Source: Planctomycetota bacterium
Lineage (GTDB): Bacteria; Planctomycetota; Phycisphaerae; FEN-1346
Direction: 5' to 3'
Assembly (NCBI GenBank): GCA_026387055.1
Contig: JAPLML010000101.1
Span: 1-9,866, forward strand
Length of the DNA stretch: 9,866 nucleotides
This document shows, in pieces, positions 1-5,429 of the stretch (position 1 is the stretch's first letter; the number at the start of each line of letters is the position of its first letter). The notes under the pieces were generated by a model, which did not search any database, was not told where the DNA came from, and saw only the letters and a program-made list of their open reading frames with translations. The translations under genes and the position numbers were made by a program.

Positions 1-110
1 GGGAAGTCCATCTTCGGCTGCTCCTTCTCGATGGCCGATTCGCCTGCCGCCGCCGACTCAAGGCACGCCAGCACAGCGGCTGCCAGACCGAATCTGATGA
101 GCGAGTTCAT
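1..110 (-). CDS. Secreted protein of unknown function, N-terminal part only
   Basis: Only the first 36 codons lie in the window; the gene runs off the left edge. The start is ATG at 110-108, with a near-perfect Shine-Dalgarno AAGGAGG (complement of 116-122) at normal spacing. The N-terminus MNSLIRFGLAAAVLACLESA is a typical export signal: a basic residue, a hydrophobic core and small residues, with a likely signal peptidase I site after AAA near residue 22. C16 in VLAC could be a weak lipobox, but V-L-A is not the usual -3 to -1 pattern, so type I cleavage is favoured. The mature part begins with charged residues (GESAIEKEQPKMDF). No family can be assigned. It is divergent from the calpain-like gene across a 388-bp spacer. 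Confidence 0.75.
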   Translation of the reverse strand, partial: MNSLIRFGLAAAVLACLESAAAGESAIEKEQPKMDF

Positions 111-498
111 GGAACCCTCCTTGAGTACCAGCGCTCAACCGTCGGCAACCATTGAATGGCGCATCTGCCAGCAATGCCACAAGAAAATGGCGGATGGCGA
201 AGCCAAAAGGCGTGACACGATGGCCTGCTGAGTACCATGAAAACCGTGCGTTTTCACCGGGTGCATTCCTTAGTTCTCCGGTGTCAGGCGGACCGCCTGT
301 CCTTGGAACCGGCGGCATCAGCATTCGCAAGCCATTGTTAAATAAGGTCTTACGCGTCCAGCCCAGTCTGTCTCCTACCGGCCTCCCCAGAGGCCCCTTC
401 CACGATTTGACAGTACCCCTCCAATCCGTAGTCTTTAAGACAGGCAATATGGGATGCATAGCGAATCTGTCTAGACCGACCTTGGGAGCCTCCCGTAG
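111..498. other. Divergent non-coding spacer
   Basis: 388 bp between two divergent starts (110 on minus, 499 on plus). Composition is visibly less GC-rich than the flanking genes and no frame gives convincing protein. An open frame at 152-502 has no domain-like pattern. Both promoters should lie here. A TTGACA occurs at 407-412, but the hexamer near the right spacing (TAGTCT, 429-434) is a poor -10, so it is only a weak candidate. A short perfect palindrome GTCTTTAAGAC lies at 431-441, and a longer one at 285-299 is listed separately. Confidence 0.6.
285..299. promoter_or_regulatory. Palindrome in the divergent spacer, possible operator
   Basis: CAGGCGG-A-CCGCCTG is a perfect inverted repeat with 7-bp arms around one central base. 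It lies about midway between two divergent genes, where an operator could act on both. It is not followed by a T-run on either strand, so a terminator is less likely. The sequence alone does not show that a regulator binds here. Confidence 0.3.
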
Positions 499-2577
499 AT
501 GAGGGGAATCAACGATCATTCCGCGATGTTCGAGCCTCTTGAACCCCGCCTTCTGTTGGGCGGGGCGGACTGGCTCGCCTCGGCCGTCGCCGCAGACCAC
601 GATCTCGGGGTTGGGGCCGAGGACCAGTCCCTCGCCAGCGGGGCCATCGCCGCCGCGGGAGAAACTCAGGTCTACCGGTTCACCACCCGCGCCCGCGGGA
701 CCATCACGATTCGGGTAACCTCGGCCGATGGCACTTTCGACCCATTCCTCCAGGTCTACAACGACACCGGCCGCCTGATTCGCCGGAACGACAACCTGCG
801 GTTCGATGTCCACGACAGCGGCACCCGGTTCCCCACCCCGACCGACCGGACCTACTACGTTCGCGTCTCCGGGGCCAAAGGTTCCGTCGGAGGCTACGCC
901 CTCTCGATCATCAGCGACCCCATCGACGACGCGGGCAACACCTTCGCCACCGCCCGCCGCCTGCTCCTATGGCCGCGGGCCGGGACGGGGTATGCCGTGG
1001 GCACCATCAACTACGCCGACGATGTCGACGTGCGGAGGTTCGTGGCCCCCAAGACGGGAACCATGACCGTCGAGCAGCGGCAAGTCAGGGCCTCGCAGGC
1101 CCTCGCGAGCGACCTCTCGGTCTACGATGCGAGCGGCAACCTCCTGGGCCACGCCGACAATCCGGCCGAGACCAAGGCCACGGTCAGCTTTCCCGTGGTC
1201 CAGGGCCAGACGTACTACGTCAAGTCCGCGGCCCTGGGCGGCACGATGGGCTGGTATGTAATCCGGGTGGCCACGGCCGCGGCCCCCGCACCGGCCCAGA
1301 CGCCGGCCCAGACCCCGGGAACACCGGGCGAGTTCGTGCCGGGGGCCCAGATCACCACCACGACCGTCTCCCTGCCCACGGGCCTCCAACTGGTGGTCCT
1401 GGGGACCAACGCGGCCGACGTCATGACGCTCTCGCAGACCGCCGCGGGCCTCGTGCTGACGACCTCGCGCGGCCCGACGATCTTCGCCGGTACCTACGCC
1501 TCGGTGGCCATCTACGGGTTCGGCGGCAGCGACACCATCCGGGTGACCAACGCCGTCACGTACAACGTGACCATCCTTGCCGGTGACGGCGACGACACGA
1601 TCTTCGCCGCCGGCCAGGGCCGCGATGCGATCTACGGCGGCGCAGGCAATGATCTTGTGGTGAGCGTCGGCGGAGGGGCCGACACGCTCTCCGGCGGCGA
1701 CGGCCTGGACAGCGTGTGGATGGATACCCGCGACGCGCTGACCGACGCCACGACCGCCGAGACCGCAGCCGCGGCCGTGCACCGCATCGACCAGTTCTAT
1801 CGGCCCACCAGCGACCCCGCCAAGACGGTGTCGCTGGAGATCGCCGGCCAGAGGATCGTGGACCCCGTCGCCGAGTACCCGTACGTCGACTTCTCGTCCC
1901 GCCCGCTCTTCACCGACGGGCCGGAGTACAGCGACGTCCAGCAGGGGTACCTGGGCGACTGCTACCTCCTGGCGGCGTTGTCCTCGTTGGCCGACAAGGA
2001 TCCCACCGTCATCCGGCAGATGATCGCGCCGATGGGCGACGGGACCTACGCCGTCCGCTTCTACCGCAACGGGCAGGCCGTGTACCTTCGCCTGGACGCC
2101 GACCTTCCGGCCTGGGGCGCCGCCCCGGTCTACGCCGACCTCAGCCCCGAAGGCGAACTGTGGGTCGCCCTGGTCGAGAAAGCCTACGCCCAGTTCCGGT
2201 ACGGCGACAACTCCTACCCGTCCATCGAGGGCGGATGGATGAGCGCCGTCTACCGCAAAGTGACCAACGCCCCGGTGACCGAGATGTGGATCAACTACGC
2301 GACCCTGGGCGTCGGCCAGGCGCTCGCCTCGCACCTGGCGGCCGGCCACGCCGTCACGGCCGCAACGAAGTCCGTGCCCAACAGCCCGTTCGTCGGCAAC
2401 CACGCCTACCAGGTCAAGTCGGTCGAGACCGTGGGCCGCGAGACGTACGTCACGGTCTACAACCCGTGGGGCGTGGATGGAAAGTCCTGGGATGCCAGTT
2501 CCGCCGACGGCCTGCTGAAGGTGACGCTCGGGCAGTTCCAGAGCTCGTTCATCGGCCTCTCGATATCGCTGGCCTAA
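499..2577 (+). CDS. LEPR-XLL exported protein: PPC-like domains, RTX-type repeats and C2 (calpain-family) cysteine protease
   Basis: 692 aa. The planctomycetal LEPR-XLL signature FEPLEPRLLLGG is at residues 11-22, with no classical signal peptide before it. Two pre-peptidase C-terminal-like beta domains follow at about 43-138 and 142-257, each with an 'x-Y-NDTGRLI / VYDASGNLL' strand and a TYYV(R/K)V strand. A Pro/Ala/Thr linker covers 259-282. Glycine/aspartate repeats like RTX calcium-binding nonapeptides cover about 340-405 (AGDGDDTIF, GGAGNDLVV, GGGADTLSG). The calpain-family catalytic domain fills about 430-692: Q482 and C488 in QQGYLGDCYLLAAL, H635 in GNHAYQV, N655 in NPWG. C488 is the only cysteine in the protein. 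Likely role: calcium-dependent extracellular or surface thiol protease. Start 499 has GGGAG at 484-488; M10 (526) is a weaker alternative. It converges on the methyltransferase gene with 11 bp between the stops. Family assignment is firm; substrate is unknown. Confidence 0.9.
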   Translation: MRGINDHSAMFEPLEPRLLLGGADWLASAVAADHDLGVGAEDQSLASGAIAAAGETQVYRFTTRARGTITIRVTSADGTFDPFLQVYNDTGRLIRRNDNLRFDVHDSGTRFPTPTDRTYYVRVSGAKGSVGGYALSIISDPIDDAGNTFATARRLLLWPRAGTGYAVGTINYADDVDVRRFVAPKTGTMTVEQRQVRASQALASDLSVYDASGNLLGHADNPAETKATVSFPVVQGQTYYVKSAALGGTMGWYVIRVATAAAPAPAQTPAQTPGTPGEFVPGAQITTTTVSLPTGLQLVVLGTNAADVMTLSQTAAGLVLTTSRGPTIFAGTYASVAIYGFGGSDTIRVTNAVTYNVTILAGDGDDTIFAAGQGRDAIYGGAGNDLVVSVGGGADTLSGGDGLDSVWMDTRDALTDATTAETAAAAVHRIDQFYRPTSDPAKTVSLEIAGQRIVDPVAEYPYVDFSSRPLFTDGPEYSDVQQGYLGDCYLLAALSSLADKDPTVIRQMIAPMGDGTYAVRFYRNGQAVYLRLDADLPAWGAAPVYADLSPEGELWVALVEKAYAQFRYGDNSYPSIEGGWMSAVYRKVTNAPVTEMWINYATLGVGQALASHLAAGHAVTAATKSVPNSPFVGNHAYQVKSVETVGRETYVTVYNPWGVDGKSWDASSADGLLKVTLGQFQSSFIGLSISLA

Positions 2578-2588
2578 GAGGCGGCAGG

Positions 2589-3608
2589 CTACAGCCTAAT
2601 GATGAACGTATAGGCATTCTTGTTCGTCATTTCTTCGCTGCCGAAGCGCGACCGCAGCATCGCGTCGATGGGGATCACCTCGACCGCCGACGTGCGGCGG
2701 CTGAAAAACGCCTCGGTCGCGGGCACGCTCAGCAGGTTCACGTGGTAGTCGCCCACGGGGCGGACCACGTGCGCCGGCCCGCCGTGCATGCTGAAGAAGC
2801 CCACGCCCAGGGCCACGCGGGTCACCCGGCACACCTCGGCCATCGCCGCCTCCATCGCCTCGACCGAAAGGTGCTCGAACAGGTCGTGCACGAAGGCGAG
2901 GTCGAACGCCTTGTCCGCGGCGGCGATCTCCAGGACGCTGCCCGCCTCGAACCGCACGCCCGGAAACATCGCCCGCGCGTTCGCGATGTTCTTCTCGCTA
3001 AGGTCCAGCCCCGTGTAGTCCAGGCACCGCGCCATGCCGAAGGCGTCGAGAAACCGGTAATCGTTGGCCGACCCGCAGGCCGGCTCGATGACGCGGACCG
3101 GCTGGCCCTGCGCCCGGTCGAAGATGCCGCGCCAGATCCCCTGAAACGTCGCGAGGACGTGCGGCGGCAGGGGCACGTCGGTCAGGTTCCCCGCCATCCA
3201 CGCAAGGGCGTCGCTGAGGTAGTCCGGCACGGCGGCGCCGTCGGCCTCCGCCGGCAGAAGAGCAAACGTCTCCGCCGCGTGACGCGGGATGGGCGTGCCC
3301 TCGGCCGCGTCCGCCCCGTCCACGAGGGCGCCCAGCACCGTGCCCGCCCGATGGTTGACCCAGCCCGGCGACTTCGTGAGCGCCAGGAGCCAGTTCATCG
3401 CCAGGGCGAACCGCAACTCGTGCCCCTCGAGGGCCGGGAACCGGCCCGGAAACAGGTGCTCGGTCAGGAAGTGCCGCGTGAGAATGCTCTGCACGTTGAT
3501 CCGCGGGTCCTGGACGTCCTGCACGAGATAATCGCGGAGCATGCCGCGGTCGTGCTGCGCCCACGCCCGCCGGAGGCCCTCCGTCTCGCGCTGGAACCGC
3601 TCGTCCAT
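2589..3608 (-). CDS. Class I SAM-dependent methyltransferase
   Basis: 339 aa from the ATG at 3608-3606. The frame is open upstream to a TTG at 3653, but that has no ribosome binding site; the ATG has a modest GGCGGGG nearby. The C-terminal half is a Rossmann methyltransferase: motif I VIEPACGSA at 173-181, the acidic end of strand 2 in YTGLDLS (D202), and a motif IV-like FDLAFVHDLFEHL at 235-247, followed by a VTR...VGFFSMHG strand region. The first about 165 residues are mainly helical and charged, with no motif I recognise; they could be a substrate-binding or dimerisation module. The acceptor is unknown. It is cytoplasmic by sequence, with no signal peptide. It is downstream of the sulfatase on the same strand, separated by 207 bp containing a repeat module, so co-transcription is uncertain. 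A tiny inverted repeat AGGCT-AC-AGCCT (2586-2597) between the convergent genes is too short to call a terminator. Confidence 0.8.
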   Translation of the reverse strand: MDERFQRETEGLRRAWAQHDRGMLRDYLVQDVQDPRINVQSILTRHFLTEHLFPGRFPALEGHELRFALAMNWLLALTKSPGWVNHRAGTVLGALVDGADAAEGTPIPRHAAETFALLPAEADGAAVPDYLSDALAWMAGNLTDVPLPPHVLATFQGIWRGIFDRAQGQPVRVIEPACGSANDYRFLDAFGMARCLDYTGLDLSEKNIANARAMFPGVRFEAGSVLEIAAADKAFDLAFVHDLFEHLSVEAMEAAMAEVCRVTRVALGVGFFSMHGGPAHVVRPVGDYHVNLLSVPATEAFFSRRTSAVEVIPIDAMLRSRFGSEEMTNKNAYTFIIRL

Positions 3609-3695
3609 TGATGCCCCGCCCGCGTCGTTCACGTGCCAGGGGTTGCTTGCCAACCCGTGGTCATCGCGGTCTTATTTCAATACTGTGTACCCTTA

Positions 3696-3770
3696 GGGTG
3701 GCATGGCCACACGCCGAACACGCGCCCAGCAAGCTGGGCGGCTAAATGGCCGGCTGTCATGGCCACAGCC
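3696..3770. repeat. Palindromic intergenic repeat module, copy 1
   Basis: The first 52 bases (3696-3747) are identical to 5254-5305. The module contains three potential hairpins in order: GTGGC-ATG-GCCAC (within 3699-3711), CGCCCAGC-AA-GCTGGGCG (3723-3740), and GGCTGT-CATGGCC-ACAGCC (3752-3770). After it come a perfect 14-bp palindrome CCCGCCGCGGCGGG and, at 3793-3810, a sequence whose reverse complement matches the left edge GGGTGGCATGGCCACACG at 15 of 18 positions. The whole unit may therefore be 3696-3810 with terminal inverted repeats. I see no target duplication. It fills the spacer between the sulfatase stop and the methyltransferase start. Confidence 0.85.
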
Positions 3771-3815
3771 TGCCCGCCGCGGCGGGCGCCGTTGTGCGGC
3801 CAGGCCACCCGCCGG

Positions 3816-5225
3816 TCACATCACCGCCTTATCCCCCGCTTCCTTCAGGCACCGCTTCATCAGCGTCTCGAGGGCCGCGAGCGGCTTCGCGTACGCCGGG
3901 TCGTCGGCCAGGTTCTTCGTCTCCCACGGGTCGTCGCAGAGGTCAAAGAGCTGCGTGTGCTTCTCGCCCTTCACGGAATACTTGATGAGCTTGTACCGCT
4001 CGTCGCGGACCATCCGCTGAAGGTTGCGGTACGCCGCGAAGACGGAATCGCGCACCGCCTTCGCGCGGCCCGCGAGGACGGGCGCGAGGCTCCTGCCCTC
4101 GACCGTCCCGGAAATCGGCACGCCCGCCATCTCGCACACGGTCGGGAAGATGTCATAGTTGCAGACAAATCCATTCTGCTGCGCGCCCGCCGGCACGCCC
4201 GGCCCGCGCATCACCAGCGGCACGCGCACGCTGTGCTCGTAGACGCTCTGCTTGCCCAGCAGGCCGTGCTGCCCGACCGCCAGGCCGTTGTCGCCCGTGA
4301 AGACGACGAGCGTGTCCCCGGCGCGGCCCGCCTCCTGGAGGGCCGCCAGCACCCGCCCGATCTGCGAGTCGACGTAGGATATACATGCGTAGTAGTCCGC
4401 CAGGTGCTTGCGCACCGCCCCGGGCGTCCGCGGGAAAGGCGCCAGCATCTCGTCGCGGACCTTCAGCTCGCCGTTGTCGAAGGGGTGCTCCGGCATGAAG
4501 TTCTTCGGCAGGGGCAGGCTCTGCGGCGGATACATGCTGTCGTACGGCGGCGGCGCGGTCCGCGGATCGTGCGGCGCGGTGTACGCGAGCCAGAGGAAGA
4601 GCGGCTTCGCGTCCTTGTACTCGCGGAGGAACCGGATGGCGGTGTCGCTGAAGAGCTCGCTGGAGAACTTGTTCTCGATCCGCTCGGAGGCCTTCGGGTA
4701 CTTACCCGTCGGACTGAAATCGTGGACGGGCACCTTGGCCTGGTTCGACATGCCGCCGAAGAAGATCGCGCCCCCGCCGGTGAAGCACCGGGCGTACGCC
4801 GCGGGGCCGTTGTGCCACTTGCCCACGCCGTAGGTCGTGTAGCCGGCCTCTTTCATGACCTCGGGCCAGAGGGGGAGGCCCTTGCCGTCGTTCGGCGCCC
4901 GCCAGAGGGTGCGGCCGGTCAGGATCATCGCGCGGCTGGAGACGCAGATGGCTCCGCCCGTGCCGCCCTGGATGTACGGGTTCGTGAAGGCGGTGCCGGA
5001 GGTGACCAGGGAGTCCATCGCCGGCGTCCGGATCGCGTCGTTGCCGAGCGCGTGGATCGTGTCGTAGCGCTGGTCGTCGGTGATGACGAAAAGGACGTTC
5101 GGGCGCCTGGCGGGCGTGGCCGCCCTGCCCTCGCCGGCCTCTTGCGCCCGCGTGCAACCCGGTATCGCCGCGGCGGCGCCGGCGCCCAGGGCGCCCAGGA
5201 AAGCTCGACGGCTGAGACTTGGCAT
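3816..5225 (-). CDS. Tat-exported sulfatase (formylglycine-dependent, alkaline-phosphatase superfamily)
   Basis: 469 aa. Start ATG 5225-5223 is set by a strong Shine-Dalgarno GGAGGTG (complement of 5231-5237, 5-nt gap); an upstream extension of the frame only runs into the repeat module. The N-terminus SRRAFLG (5-11) is a twin-arginine signal, followed by an Ala/Gly core and IPGC at 21-24, a possible lipobox, so the enzyme may be a lipoprotein. Sulfatase features: metal ligands D50/D51 in ITDDQ; nucleophile motif CVSSRAMILTGR with C94 as the expected formylglycine; K136 and H138 in GKWH; H219 in TAPHD; D312/N313 in GDNG; K325 in LLGKQSVYEH; and the usual C-terminal 'ERYKLIKY...QLFDLCDDPWETKNLADDP' pattern (about 409-443). 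The FGly motif has Ser at +2 instead of Pro/Ala. It hydrolyses a sulfate ester, probably on a glycan. The neighbouring six-hairpin gene upstream on the same strand supports that role. Substrate class is not determinable. Confidence 0.92.
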   Translation of the reverse strand: MPSLSRRAFLGALGAGAAAAIPGCTRAQEAGEGRAATPARRPNVLFVITDDQRYDTIHALGNDAIRTPAMDSLVTSGTAFTNPYIQGGTGGAICVSSRAMILTGRTLWRAPNDGKGLPLWPEVMKEAGYTTYGVGKWHNGPAAYARCFTGGGAIFFGGMSNQAKVPVHDFSPTGKYPKASERIENKFSSELFSDTAIRFLREYKDAKPLFLWLAYTAPHDPRTAPPPYDSMYPPQSLPLPKNFMPEHPFDNGELKVRDEMLAPFPRTPGAVRKHLADYYACISYVDSQIGRVLAALQEAGRAGDTLVVFTGDNGLAVGQHGLLGKQSVYEHSVRVPLVMRGPGVPAGAQQNGFVCNYDIFPTVCEMAGVPISGTVEGRSLAPVLAGRAKAVRDSVFAAYRNLQRMVRDERYKLIKYSVKGEKHTQLFDLCDDPWETKNLADDPAYAKPLAALETLMKRCLKEAGDKAVM

Positions 5226-5253
5226 TGAACCACCTCCATTATTCGTATTTCCC

Positions 5254-5326
5254 GGGTGGCATGGCCACACGCCGAACACGCGCCCAGCAAGCTGGGCGGC
5301 TAAATTACCGGGTGGCGTGACCACCC
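5254..5326. repeat. Palindromic intergenic repeat module, copy 2
   Basis: 5254-5305 is a perfect 52-bp direct repeat of 3696-3747. The alignment continues with divergence (GGCTAAATTACCGG here against GGCTAAATGGCCGG in copy 1) into a third hairpin. It contains the same CGCCCAGC-AA-GCTGGGCG palindrome (5281-5298). It sits between the sulfatase start and the 3' end of the six-hairpin gene. Like copy 1 it is intergenic on the minus-strand gene series, and the third hairpin has kept pairing while its bases changed. Confidence 0.85.
5310..5326 (-). terminator. Hairpin just past the extended end of the six-hairpin gene
   Basis: GGGTGG-CGTGA-CCACCC forms a 6-bp stem with a 5-nt loop. On the minus strand it begins 7 nt after the TAG at 5336-5334 that ends the read-through frame, but 100 nt after the amber stop at 5429-5427. 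This placement suits a gene that once ended at 5334. There is only a short AT-rich stretch (GGTAATTTAG) after the stem, not a real U-tract, so intrinsic termination is uncertain; the hairpin also belongs to the repeat module. Confidence 0.3.
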
Positions 5327-5333
5327 TCGATTC

Positions 5334-5429
5334 CTATTTCGCAAGGGTCAGCCGCACGCCGCCGCGCGGCGGCACGTGGACCGCCTGCTCCGCAGTGCGG
5401 CCGTCGGCCCAACGGACGATGACCTTCTA
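5334..5429 (-). other. In-frame amber codon and 30-codon continuation of the six-hairpin gene
   Basis: The gene at 5427-7592 stops at TAG (5429-5427) after ...YVWNPLSADVD. Reading on in the same frame gives KVIVRWADGRTAEQ, AVHVPPRGG and VRLTLAK, then TAG at 5336-5334. This tail looks like genuine beta-strand protein of the C-terminal domain: alternating hydrophobic residues, a strand-turn (WADGRT), and a final strand. A single base change from TAC or TAT (Tyr) or CAG (Gln) to TAG would explain it. TAG is also the normal stop of the methyltransferase gene here, which argues against general amber recoding. Confidence 0.6.

Noticed and set aside
407..434. TTGACA with a following TAGTCT as promoter of the protease
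   Set aside because: The -35 is perfect but the -10 matches only half of the consensus, so it is mentioned in the spacer entry rather than called.
152..502. 116-codon plus-strand open frame in the divergent spacer
   Set aside because: No ribosome binding site, no domain-like pattern, and it overlaps the protease start. Treated as non-coding.
2578..2600. Bidirectional terminator between convergent genes
   Set aside because: Only a 5-bp inverted repeat with a 2-nt loop and no T-run.
1716..3611. Long plus-strand open frame (631 codons) spanning two genes
   Set aside because: It is Arg/Pro-rich shadow sequence of the protease and the antisense of the methyltransferase. Both real frames have clear domains.
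3633..5228. Long plus-strand open frame antisense to the sulfatase
   Set aside because: High GC opens the antisense frame. The sulfatase frame has a strong ribosome binding site and full catalytic motifs.
5427..5429. Pyrrolysine or other amber recoding
   Set aside because: Another gene in the window uses TAG as its normal stop, and no recoding signal or machinery is visible. Mutation or sequencing error is simpler.
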